IMG/VR virus record: IMGVR_UViG_3300050821_014220
Span: 1 to 33,240 of that record
Source of the DNA: a virus
Direction: 5' to 3' (one strand)
Length of the DNA: 33,240 bases
Part shown: positions 15,068 to 21,389 of the stretch, piece by piece
How positions within the stretch are numbered: the first letter of the stretch is position 1
How the letters are laid out: every line of letters begins with the position of its first letter
Notes under the pieces: model-generated
The model's input: the letters and a program-made list of their open reading frames with translations, nothing else
Databases searched by the model: none
Told to the model about the DNA's origin: nothing
Position numbers and translations under genes: made by a program

Positions 15068-15089
15068 GCGGGCTGCAAATACAGCCCGC
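15068..15089. repeat. GCGGGCTG palindromic element, copy 1 (inverted, intergenic)
   Basis: GCGGGCTG (15068-15075), loop CAAATA, CAGCCCGC (15082-15089): an 8-bp perfect stem. It is in the opposite orientation to the other three copies and lies between two genes, just after the stop of 15095-15535. Confidence 0.8.
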
Positions 15090-15094
15090 ACTCG

Positions 15095-15535
15095 CTAACT
15101 GCTCGAGACCTGCAGCAACGCGAAGCCGTGATAGGCGAGCTGCACCGTGTTTTGCGCGCCACTCGAATCCGTGAACGCATGCTGGTAGGAGCGAGATGCC
15201 GGCATGACGTATGGCACGGCGATCGGAAACGCCCCATTATTCGCCACCAGGCCCGCCAGGTTGTCGATAAACACGCCGTTGAACACGGTCTGCGACGATT
15301 GCTGCGAGCCTGAAAAAACCATGGCGCGCTGCGTCGCGGCTTCCGTGATCAGCACTTTCATTGCCGCGTTGGTGCGGAACGCCGCAAGGAACCACCACTC
15401 GAAATCCGCGTCCTGGGGGATCGTGAGGATGCTGGGGAGCTGCGTATTGAGCGGCACCACAGCATCCACGATCAGAACCCGGGGAATTTTTACGATCCCG
15501 CTAGCCGTAGCTGCGGGAGTTGGTGAAGAAGTCAT
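15095..15535 (-). CDS. jelly-roll-like virion protein, 146 aa
   Basis: A small all-beta protein with strands IVDAVVPL, FEWWFLAAFRT, AAMKVLITEA, FPIAVPYVMPASRSYQHAF and NTVQLAYHGFALL. The late pattern (P-rich strand, polar loop, NxVxxxxHG) is what I associate with single jelly-roll capsid or penton proteins. AAAAGGTGA lies upstream of the ATG. It directly follows the candidate major capsid gene, separated by two RNA hairpins. Role inferred from fold pattern and neighbours. Confidence 0.65.
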   Translation of the reverse strand: MTSSPTPAATASGIVKIPRVLIVDAVVPLNTQLPSILTIPQDADFEWWFLAAFRTNAAMKVLITEAATQRAMVFSGSQQSSQTVFNGVFIDNLAGLVANNGAFPIAVPYVMPASRSYQHAFTDSSGAQNTVQLAYHGFALLQVSSS

Positions 15536-15596
15536 TGAAGTTCACCTTTTCTACCCCACCGAAGGGGCGGCTTTTTCATTTGGCCCTAAACGTTCG

Positions 15597-15622
15597 CCCC
15601 GGTTTCCTGAACGAAACCGGGG
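15597..15622. terminator. 10-bp perfect hairpin after the candidate capsid gene
   Basis: CCCCGGTTTC (15597-15606), loop CTGAAC, GAAACCGGGG (15613-15622). It lies just past the stop of the candidate capsid gene in the minus transcript. There is no T-run on the minus strand, so it is more likely an mRNA-stabilising or attenuating hairpin than a full terminator. A second, weaker stem (CCCC/GGGG at about 15554-15567) follows before the next gene. Confidence 0.6.
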
Positions 15623-15627
15623 AAGGA

Positions 15628-16437
15628 TTAAACAACCGCGACGAGCGTGATGCCCTCGAGGTAGATCCACGCGAGGACGCCCACGGAAACGTACCCGGGA
15701 ACCGTCGTCGTGCTGTTCGCCGTGGTATAGACCGTCGCTTGCGTCTGCGTCGGATCGCACACCACTTGGAACGGCTGTTGCTGCTCGAGCAGCACGCCAG
15801 TGATCGGCGTGATCGGCGGATATCCCGGAATATCCGGAACTCCGTCCGTGATCGGAGCAACGTTCTGCGCGGATGGCCAGCCATTCCCTGCGCCGAACTG
15901 CGCTTGCGGCGCGGTGAAGGTAGCTCCGCCGCTGGCGAACGTGCCCCCGCCGGCGGGCAATTTCTGGCCGTGACCGATCCAGAATTGTTTGCCGAGGGTC
16001 GAAAACGTCACCAGGTACTGCCCCGCCAACGCGTTGACGTCGGCGATGGACATGTCGGGACGCCCCATCAGCGAAATATTCTTCACCAGAAGTTTCTTCG
16101 GCGCATCGAGCGCGCCGCTGGTGAGAAGATTCGAGTGGAAGAACGTCTTGATGATCGGTCCGGCGGCGCCTGCCCCGGTGTATTGCTGCCCGAACGGAAT
16201 CGTGAAGAGCGTTTCCGCGCGGACCGCCGTGTTGATCGCTACGCTGAAGAAGTCGTAAAGAGGCTGAACGCGTGCGTCCAGTTGCCCCTGCACGATATTT
16301 TTCAGGCGCATGCGGCCATGCGGCCGGCCGATCTCATGCTCCGACATCGTACGAAGGTGGACGCGGGTGCGGGCTGTACTTGCAGCCTGCATTCCGTTTG
16401 TCCGCCTTCGCTCAAATCGATTTGCTTGTGCTTGCAT
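15628..16437 (-). CDS. candidate major capsid protein, 269 aa
   Basis: The ATG at 16437 has a strong ribosome site (AAGGGAGTGAG). The first 30 residues include an in-frame palindromic repeat, so an alternative start at 16347 (MSEHEIG) is possible. From about residue 45 the protein has helix RMRLKNIVQGQ, then strands ETLFTIPFGQQ, KKLLVKNISLMG, QYLVTFSTLGKQFWIGHG, QPFQVVCD and VSVGVLAWIYLEGITLVAVV, an all-beta architecture with one long glycine-rich loop. Features favouring a major capsid protein are no signal, mid-operon position, strong ribosome site and a hairpin after the stop. No HK97 features are visible. A single or small double jelly-roll capsid protein is the leading idea, not proven. 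Confidence 0.5.
   Translation of the reverse strand: MQAQANRFERRRTNGMQAASTARTRVHLRTMSEHEIGRPHGRMRLKNIVQGQLDARVQPLYDFFSVAINTAVRAETLFTIPFGQQYTGAGAAGPIIKTFFHSNLLTSGALDAPKKLLVKNISLMGRPDMSIADVNALAGQYLVTFSTLGKQFWIGHGQKLPAGGGTFASGGATFTAPQAQFGAGNGWPSAQNVAPITDGVPDIPGYPPITPITGVLLEQQQPFQVVCDPTQTQATVYTTANSTTTVPGYVSVGVLAWIYLEGITLVAVV
16365..16390. repeat. GCGGGCTG palindromic element, copy 2 (inside candidate capsid gene)
   Basis: Sequence GGGTGCGGGCTG, loop TACTTG, CAGCCTG, one mismatch in the stem. It is translated as part of the N-terminal extension of the candidate capsid protein (MQAASTARTR), in a different frame from copies 3 and 4. Confidence 0.8.
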
Positions 16438-16513
16438 TGAAACTCACTCCCTTCCGGATTGAATTTTTGTCCCGGCGATTTCCAAATCGCTCGGGAGATG
16501 CACTGCAAAATCT

Positions 16514-17062
16514 TTAGCCGAACCTGCCGGCGGAGAAGCGCGTCGGAGCTCCCCCACGCCCGCCGGGTCCGCTCATGCCCTTTGCAGCAGGGGCGGGAGC
16601 GAGAATCGGTTGCGGATAGGGAGAAGTCGCGGTGCGGCCGTACGGATCGGAAACGGTGGGTACCGCGAAATAACTTTGCCAGTACGCACCGAGCGTGAAC
16701 GTGGGATCGCCGGACAGGCCCTGGATTTTTGCGCCCAGGTTATCTGAGACGATACGAGTCACCGTCGCGACGGCGCCGCCGACGAAGAAGTCATCTCCGG
16801 TTTGTCCGGGGATCACCATTTTCATCAGAATGGCCGTAGCGGCATTCAACGCGTAGCCCATGATCCCGGTGTTCTGATTGGGCAGGGCCATCGCCGGAAA
16901 CGCTCGAGCCGCAATATAGCCGACAGAACCCCAGAGAACCCGGGTCATGTCTCCTGCTTGCATGCCGAACGGATTTCGGCGGCGATGATGATACTTGTGT
17001 TTCTTTGCCAATTGAATCACCCCCTCTCGTCGATAAGGATTCCAGATACGAATTTGTGCCAT
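16514..17062 (-). CDS. virion membrane-associated protein with RRRNPF motif, 182 aa
   Basis: The start overlaps the previous stop (TAATG). A basic N-terminus (KKHKYHHRRRNPFG) precedes a helical, moderately hydrophobic region (about residues 38-110) rich in Ala/Gly with a GIMGYALNAATAILMKM helix, then a Pro/Gly-rich disordered tail. I recall similar NP-motif proteins with Gly-rich hydrophobic helices among uncultivated phage structural genes, but cannot name a family. It is likely to associate with the virion membrane or line the capsid interior. Confidence 0.62.
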   Translation of the reverse strand: MAQIRIWNPYRREGVIQLAKKHKYHHRRRNPFGMQAGDMTRVLWGSVGYIAARAFPAMALPNQNTGIMGYALNAATAILMKMVIPGQTGDDFFVGGAVATVTRIVSDNLGAKIQGLSGDPTFTLGAYWQSYFAVPTVSDPYGRTATSPYPQPILAPAPAAKGMSGPGGRGGAPTRFSAGRFG

Positions 17063-18126
17063 TAGAAAGCCCTCGCAAAGACAACCCCGCCGGCAATGAG
17101 CGCGCCGATCATCAGCCAATTCGGTGAGCTCGCGGGAGCTGCAGCGGCCGGCGGAGGGATCGTGAGCGTGCTTCCGCTGGAAACAATTGGAGCGGCCGCG
17201 GGACCGGCGCCGGCGGATCCGCTTCCAGGCTGTGCGGCAGCCGAAGCCGGCGTAGCCGACTGCTGCGCGGCGAGCGCGGTATATTGCGCCTGCCAGTACA
17301 AAACCATTGCCAGCAGGGCCAGGCTCAACAAGCAATTGCTGTTACACCACGGACTATCGTTGATGGGTTGTCCGCCGCTTTGTATTCCTGAAGGGCCTGA
17401 AATGCTGCCGCCCGCGCCACCGGCTTTCATGAACTGCGAATAAATTTCCGGCAGCGCCGCTGCGGCCGCGGCCGGAGTGGTTTTACCGCTCTGCACGGCT
17501 TGCGCGATCACAGCGAACGCATTGTTGACGGCGGGAAGCGCGCTACATCCGAAATTCAGATCGCGCTTCACGGCGGCGGCGTGGTGCGCAAAGATGATCC
17601 CGATCACGCTGATGATCAGGCCCACGCCCATGGTGGCCGCGCCGAGCGCTACAGACGTGGCTACTGTGATTGCGTGGGTAGCGGTTGCGATGCCTATCCC
17701 TACTCCAGCCGATGACAAGGAGAGTCCGCTGGCCGTGGAAAATAAATTCAAGGGCTGCGCGGCGATTCCAGTGCAATCCGGACCGATCGGAGGAGTGACT
17801 GGCAACTGTCCCGATTCGACTACCGGTTCCAGCGTGGCCAGCCAGCCCGAATTTCCCGACGGCGCAGGGTTGACATGGAAACCCGAATACATCGAGAGAG
17901 CTTTCTGCAAAGCGTCGGCGGAGGTGATTGGCCCGGGAGCACCGAGGCCTCGCAGCGTGGGATTGCAGGATCCGCCGCAGCCGCATCCGCAATCGCCGCC
18001 GGGTGCGGGCTGTACTTGCAGCCCGAGGAGAGAAAGATTGCGCACGCCGAGCGGAAGAGGGACGCCCAGGACCACGTAGCCGGTTAGGTTACGTCGCGCT
18101 CTGTCGAGTTGGTATGCTCCCAGCAT
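17062..18126 (-). CDS. multi-TM virion protein with Cys-rich patch, 354 aa
   Basis: It starts at 18126 with AAAGGAAA upstream. Order of regions: an N-terminal beta region containing the in-frame palindromic element (GLQVQPAP), a CGCGCGG cluster, a predicted membrane segment (about residues 140-180, ALGAATMGVGLIISVIGIIF), a helical AHHAAAVKRDL...TTPAAAAAALPEIYSQF module, a second hydrophobic segment (about 255-275), a long Ala/Pro/Ser linker, and a C-terminal transmembrane helix ending ARAF. Membrane integration is clear, function is not. A capsid-membrane linker or DNA-delivery protein is possible. Confidence 0.65.
   Translation of the reverse strand: MLGAYQLDRARRNLTGYVVLGVPLPLGVRNLSLLGLQVQPAPGGDCGCGCGGSCNPTLRGLGAPGPITSADALQKALSMYSGFHVNPAPSGNSGWLATLEPVVESGQLPVTPPIGPDCTGIAAQPLNLFSTASGLSLSSAGVGIGIATATHAITVATSVALGAATMGVGLIISVIGIIFAHHAAAVKRDLNFGCSALPAVNNAFAVIAQAVQSGKTTPAAAAAALPEIYSQFMKAGGAGGSISGPSGIQSGGQPINDSPWCNSNCLLSLALLAMVLYWQAQYTALAAQQSATPASAAAQPGSGSAGAGPAAAPIVSSGSTLTIPPPAAAAPASSPNWLMIGALIAGGVVFARAF
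18001..18025. repeat. GCGGGCTG palindromic element, copy 3 (in-frame)
   Basis: GGGTGCGGGCTG, loop TACTTG, CAGCCCG: perfect 7-bp stem. On the minus strand it encodes LGLQVQPAP within the multi-TM virion protein. Confidence 0.85.
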
Positions 18127-18208
18127 TTTCCTTTGCGATTGCCGCTCTCCCGTTTTTCACGAGCTCTCGGAAAATCTTTCGCTCCCGCCGGCGCCGCTGC
18201 GGCGTCAT
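18089..18208 (-). CDS. possible small very basic protein, 39 aa
   Basis: An ATG at 18208 opens a 39-residue frame beginning TPQRRRRRERKIF, in the 92-base gap between two structural genes, and overlaps the start of the next gene. It has no clear ribosome site. The composition suits a DNA-condensing peptide, but Arg-rich frames are common by chance in GC-rich DNA. Confidence 0.3.
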   Translation of the reverse strand: MTPQRRRRERKIFRELVKNGRAAIAKENAGSIPTRQSAT

Positions 18209-18218
18209 TCGTACGCGC

Positions 18219-18815
18219 TTAGTCAAAAGTGAGCAGCCCTCCCACGAGAAACCCCATCTTCTTTGCGGGGCTGTACAAAAACGCGGGCTTGGTACCGTTC
18301 GCAGGATTCGTACGGCCGCGCAGGATCGGCATCGAGGCCATCACCACGATCGCGATCTGCTCCACCGGCTGCAGAACCAGGTACTTCGTCCCGTCGCGGC
18401 CGAAGATCTGCCCGCTCGCGTAATAATCCATGTCCTGGCGGATCATCGGCACGGGCGGATCGGTGGGAGACATCCGCCGGTAGCGCGGATCCGCCATCTT
18501 CGGCGCATACTCCACGCCTCGAGGGAAGAGAAAGACCTCGGTGCGGCTGGTGTGGCCGTCGGACATGTGCGCCAGGTATGGAAAACAATTTTGGTTCCAG
18601 TCCAGGGTGAGCCCCATCATCCGCGTGATGGGCGAAATGCGATCGCGCACCGCGTCCTGGAAATAGGCGCTGTCGTCAGAGATCCCGAGCTGGATCCGCA
18701 TGACCTGGCCGACAGGCGTCCAGTGCCGGTTGCGGATCGCCGCCATCTGCTGCGCGAGCTGATCGGCCAGGTTCAGCGGCGCGACTCTTTGGACCGCGGG
18801 TGCTGTGGCGCTCAT
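18219..18815 (-). CDS. putative virion protein, 198 aa
   Basis: The ATG at 18815 overlaps the previous stop (ATGA); longer upstream frames are shadows of the zinc-binding gene. The N-terminal third is helical (LADQLAQQMAAIRN). The rest is mixed with strands TRMMGLTLDWN, EVFLFPRGV, GTKYLVLQPVEQIAIVVMAS and a hydrophobic end GFLVGGLLTFD. It lacks a signal or a confident transmembrane helix. It is coupled with the conserved virion-like protein upstream. Fold unclear; it could be a minor capsid or assembly protein. Confidence 0.65.
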   Translation of the reverse strand: MSATAPAVQRVAPLNLADQLAQQMAAIRNRHWTPVGQVMRIQLGISDDSAYFQDAVRDRISPITRMMGLTLDWNQNCFPYLAHMSDGHTSRTEVFLFPRGVEYAPKMADPRYRRMSPTDPPVPMIRQDMDYYASGQIFGRDGTKYLVLQPVEQIAIVVMASMPILRGRTNPANGTKPAFLYSPAKKMGFLVGGLLTFD

Positions 18816-19033
18816 TGTTGGATCACCGGGACCCCTGGAGTTACCGGCGTCACCACCATCTTTTGCAGATGGCACTGCTCGCCTTTTTTCTTTTTCCCGC
18901 AGCCGGCGAATTCGCACTGCACGCAGAGCGAGCCCGAGGCTCCCGGTAAGGGGCGCTCGGGCGGCGAAACTGATCTCGCGGAGAACGCCCCGCAACAGGT
19001 GCACGAAATCAAAATTTGTCCTTTGTTTTTCAA
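18812..19033 (-). CDS. zinc-binding small protein, 73 aa (TTG start)
   Basis: It starts with TTG at 19033 overlapping the previous stop (TTGA), with GGATAAG upstream. Cysteine pairs CTCC and CVQCEFAGC ... C define one zinc site, split by a 10-12 residue segment (PERPLPGASGS) encoded by a palindromic repeat. The insertion falls in the loop between the two knuckles, where it would be tolerated. The C-terminal 20 residues are Val/Pro-rich. Role unknown. Confidence 0.6.
   Translation of the reverse strand: MKNKGQILISCTCCGAFSARSVSPPERPLPGASGSLCVQCEFAGCGKKKKGEQCHLQKMVVTPVTPGVPVIQQ
18932..18962. repeat. GAGGCTCCCGGTAAGGGGCGCTC palindromic element, copy 1 (in-frame)
   Basis: GCCCGAG (18932-18938) and CTCGGGC (18956-18962) flank the core CTCCCGGTAAGGGG, giving a long imperfect hairpin. 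It lies inside the zinc-binding gene 18812-19033. The same core occurs inverted at 20021-20051. Confidence 0.75.
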
Positions 19034-20010
19034 TTTCTTATCCAGGCTCCCTCGATCCGGTACGTCGCTCGATCAAGAATCAGGCGGCGCATTTTCCGGT
19101 CATACCAAATCCGCGGACAGGTCCCGCCCTCTTCTCCGAACTTGTGATCCCAGCGCGCATCTTCTCCGCGCGCGGAAGCGGGAACTTCGCTGCCGAATTT
19201 CGCCATGCCGTAGCTGATCGCGCGGCACCCGCCCAGCTCCACTCGCTCACGCTCGCTCGCCGTGAACACACGCAAATCGGCTTCGGTGAGATCCTGTCCG
19301 GTTCCGACAACGTAGAGTTGGCGTCCGGAGGGATCGCTGATCAGCTCGAGATCCCGGCCGGGGAAACTGATTTCCTGGACGACTTCCGTTTGCCCGGTGG
19401 AAGTGGGCTTCACGGCGACGGCGATGAATTCGCCCAGGTCGGTATAATCGCCGGCCGGCACGTGTGGCTCGTCCTGCACGGTGTAATGCTCACTCGCTTG
19501 GCCGGAAAAACCTTCGCGCAATTCGCGCGCTTGCTCCGCTGATGGTGAATCGAGATCTGCAGCCGGATTCGGGAACTGATTCCTCAACCGCTTCGTCTGG
19601 CGAACCATCCGCCGCGCGCGCGCCAGGTCCTCGAGAGTTCGGATATGCGCTTTTCCAATCCCCAGGCGGCCAAATGCCAGACGTTCATCCACGGGAAGGG
19701 AATCGTAGATTTGCGTCGGGTTTCTTCTGCCCCGCGATTTACTCCTGCCTGGCCCTGAGCTTCGCGAGGCTCTTCCCGGATTCGCGCCCATCAGGAGAAG
19801 CTCCGCGGGATTCTTCAACGCCACAGGGCAGGGATTTTCTCCCCGGGGATGAAGCACGCCCACGACGATCCCGGATCCTTTTACACGCTGCCCAGGAGGG
19901 AAGGCGACGCGCACCTGGTGCGTGCCCGCCCTCACCGTGCGAACTTTGTAGCCAGCAGGAACGCTGCGAACTTCCTGATGGTGGAACCGGGATGTTTCTC
20001 CGAATGGCAT
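19030..20010 (-). CDS. conserved virion-like protein with NPAELLLMGANP motif, 326 aa
   Basis: The ATG at 20010 is the first plausible start after the palindromic repeat. The N-terminal third is beta-rich and hydrophilic, ending in NPAELLLMGANPGR followed by a basic Gly/Arg-rich stretch. The middle is a helical charged region (about residues 95-165). The C-terminal third is a compact beta domain with RAISYGMAKFG, HKFGEEGG and RRLILDRATYRI. I recall this motif combination from uncultivated phage genes of unknown function, but this is from memory. The NP motif flanked by basic residues looks like a processing or binding linker. Confidence 0.65.
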   Translation of the reverse strand: MPFGETSRFHHQEVRSVPAGYKVRTVRAGTHQVRVAFPPGQRVKGSGIVVGVLHPRGENPCPVALKNPAELLLMGANPGRASRSSGPGRSKSRGRRNPTQIYDSLPVDERLAFGRLGIGKAHIRTLEDLARARRMVRQTKRLRNQFPNPAADLDSPSAEQARELREGFSGQASEHYTVQDEPHVPAGDYTDLGEFIAVAVKPTSTGQTEVVQEISFPGRDLELISDPSGRQLYVVGTGQDLTEADLRVFTASERERVELGGCRAISYGMAKFGSEVPASARGEDARWDHKFGEEGGTCPRIWYDRKMRRLILDRATYRIEGAWIRN

Positions 20011-20020
20011 CGTTTTTACC

Positions 20021-20051
20021 GCGCGAGCGCCCCTTACCGGGAGCCTCGCGC
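20021..20051. repeat. GAGGCTCCCGGTAAGGGGCGCTC palindromic element, copy 2 (inverted, intergenic)
   Basis: GCGCGAG (20021-20027) and CTCGCGC (20045-20051) flank the inverted core shared with 18932-18962. It sits between the stop of the 51-aa gene and the start of the conserved virion-like gene. Confidence 0.75.
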
Positions 20052-20207
20052 TCAATCTTTCGCGTTCTCTCCGAGGTCGCCGTGATCGCCGGTCTCGCCG
20101 ACGTCGCCGCATTCCTTCGCATGAGTCGGCGCAGCAGGCTTCTTTTTCAGATCCGCCTTCGGATCGGGCGCTGAATTTTTGGGACCAGATTTCGTTCCTT
20201 CACTCAT
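20052..20207 (-). CDS. small hydrophilic protein, 51 aa
   Basis: The ATG at 20207 follows the previous stop by 3 bases, with AGAGGTGA as ribosome site. The protein is a low-complexity chain rich in Lys, Asp, Gly and Pro, with an acidic repeat-like end (GDVGETGDHGDLGE). No fold is expected. The good ribosome site and tight spacing support a real gene. It could be a scaffold-like or charge-neutralising peptide; function unknown. Confidence 0.55.
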   Translation of the reverse strand: MSEGTKSGPKNSAPDPKADLKKKPAAPTHAKECGDVGETGDHGDLGENAKD

Positions 20208-20210
20208 GGC

Positions 20211-21389
20211 TCACCTCTTCTTTGGCATGCGTACGTAGATATCCAACCAATTCGCTACGATGGCGCGCTGCGCTTCGGCCAGGTCCATCTTTCCGTTGCA
20301 CACCTGCGCGTGCAGGTAATTCTCGACGGAATCTTTTTCGTGGGCGCCAGGGCGCGGCGTATAGGGCTCGGGCCACAGATTGCGAACGTCGTCCGCTCCG
20401 CCCAGCTCGAGGGAGATCAAATGATCGATTTCGTAGTAGGATTCCTGTCCTGCATGGCCGCCATCTTTAGAAGCGTTGCTTGGATTTTCAGTCACCGGAT
20501 TGAATTCAATCCGAACGGGTGCTGGATTTGGAAAGGAAAAGCTATGAGCAACGGCGGATATGGCCGCTGGGGACAAATCCGAGCGCACCTTTTTGTCTGG
20601 CGCATATTTTGCGGCCCAATCCCTAAAGGGAAAGAACTTGACCACATTTGCAGGAATCCCTTGTGCGTCAACCCGGATCACCTGGAACCCGTCTCCCATC
20701 GAGTGAACGTTCGCCGCGGAACCAGCCCTTGCGCGGTCAAGGCTCTCCGGACTAGATGCCCGCGCGGACATCCGTTCAGTCGAGCGAATACCTGGATTCG
20801 AAAGGATGGAACACGGCTCTGCCGGGCTTGCCATTCTTTGCGCCAGGCAAGCTACAAGCGACATGGGAAGGGGCTTTGATTTGTCGATGCCGTATTGCGC
20901 GTAAACTTTCGCCTTCATTTCGGCGGTGGTTTTTCGGAATTGCTTTGTGGATCCGCCGTGGCACACGCTTTCCAAAGTCGCATCGGGGCGAACGAGGCCC
21001 GGCGTTACGGCGGGATCCGGCAGCAGCGCAGTCAAGCCGCCTATTTTGGTTTGGGCGTAGCTTGCAGCGGGTGCGGGCTGTACTTGCAGCCCGTCGGCAG
21101 ATTGTCCCGCCGCCGGAATAGCCATGGCGACAGAGCAGAGTAGGACAATCGACAAGAACGAGTAATTGACACGTAAACGTAAGAATAGCGATACTAAAGC
21201 GCTCCCAAACTTTCCCTTTGGAGGCTCCTCAAAATGAGAGCTCAAATTGCTGCAATCGTTTTCGTGTTTCTCATGGGCATGCTGGCGGGCACGTTCGCGG
21301 ACGAGTGGGCCCAGCAGCACGATGCTGCAATCGCGCAGGGACAGGGGTTGTCTCAGCAAACTCTCCCGAATTCCGTTCGATAGCGTCAT
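20211..21389 (-). CDS. secreted HNH-type nuclease-like protein interrupted by an antisense homing endonuclease gene
   Basis: The frame is open for 392 residues. The ATG at 21389 overlaps the previous stop, but the real N-terminus may be the hydrophobic signal-like segment at about residues 76-95 (LSIVLLCSVAMAIPAAG). Downstream come the in-frame palindrome (GLQVQPAP), then a domain split in two: residues 123-171 (VTPGLVRPD, TTAEMKAKVYAQYGIDKS) and 314-392 (EIDHLISLELGGADDVRNLW, AHEKDSVENYLH, VCNGKMDLAEAQ). In relatives known to me these halves adjoin, making a small exported HNH-fold protein with the DHL metal motif. The 140 residues between are the antisense reading of the homing endonuclease, so the protein is either a fusion or inactivated. 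Confidence 0.7.
   Translation of the reverse strand: MTLSNGIRESLLRQPLSLRDCSIVLLGPLVRERARQHAHEKHENDCSNLSSHFEEPPKGKFGSALVSLFLRLRVNYSFLSIVLLCSVAMAIPAAGQSADGLQVQPAPAASYAQTKIGGLTALLPDPAVTPGLVRPDATLESVCHGGSTKQFRKTTAEMKAKVYAQYGIDKSKPLPMSLVACLAQRMASPAEPCSILSNPGIRSTERMSARASSPESLDRARAGSAANVHSMGDGFQVIRVDAQGIPANVVKFFPFRDWAAKYAPDKKVRSDLSPAAISAVAHSFSFPNPAPVRIEFNPVTENPSNASKDGGHAGQESYYEIDHLISLELGGADDVRNLWPEPYTPRPGAHEKDSVENYLHAQVCNGKMDLAEAQRAIVANWLDIYVRMPKKR
20421..20879 (+). CDS. HNH homing endonuclease, antisense inside the secreted HNH-type gene
   Basis: A classic HNH_3-type homing endonuclease: GCWIWKG, GYGRW, HLFVW, GPIPKGKELDHICRN (catalytic DH), CVNPDHLEPV (N and H of HNH), then a C-terminal zinc knuckle CPRGHPF ... 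CRACH. Start: ATG at 20421 has GGGAG upstream; ATG 20454 would begin just inside the insert and is also possible. It cuts a specific DNA site and promotes its own spread by repair (family knowledge). The stop at 20879 coincides with the inferred insertion edge in the minus-strand gene. It is on the opposite strand to the host gene and is not in a recognisable group I intron. Confidence 0.85.
   Translation: MIDFVVGFLSCMAAIFRSVAWIFSHRIEFNPNGCWIWKGKAMSNGGYGRWGQIRAHLFVWRIFCGPIPKGKELDHICRNPLCVNPDHLEPVSHRVNVRRGTSPCAVKALRTRCPRGHPFSRANTWIRKDGTRLCRACHSLRQASYKRHGKGL
21069..21093. repeat. GCGGGCTG palindromic element, copy 4 (in-frame)
   Basis: Same 23-base unit as at 18001, perfect 7-bp stem with TACTTG loop. 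On the minus strand it encodes GLQVQPAP just after the signal segment of the HNH-type protein. Confidence 0.85.
21166..21195 (+). promoter_or_regulatory. candidate sigma70 promoter for the 49-aa plus gene
   Basis: TTGACA (21166-21171), 18-base spacer, GATACT (21190-21195). It points to the small plus-strand gene at 21234 and lies antisense to the minus operon. A perfect -35 and a ribosome site at the expected distance downstream support it. Confidence 0.55.
21234..21383 (+). CDS. small exported or membrane peptide, 49 aa, antisense to the operon
   Basis: The ATG at 21234 follows GGAGG by 9 bases and a TTGACA/GATACT promoter by about 38. The first 22 residues are a hydrophobic helix with a signal-peptide look (AQIAAIVFVFLMGMLAGTFA). 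The remaining 27 are Gln/Asp-rich and polar. It overlaps, on the opposite strand, the poorly conserved 5' part of the HNH-type frame, which supports the idea that that gene really starts further downstream. Function unknown; a lysis-timing or superinfection peptide is possible. Confidence 0.5.
   Translation: MRAQIAAIVFVFLMGMLAGTFADEWAQQHDAAIAQGQGLSQQTLPNSVR

Noticed and set aside
17928-19217. Long plus-strand open frame of about 430 codons
   Set aside because: Arg/His/Pro-rich shadow of GC-rich minus-strand genes with coupled starts; no ribosome site.
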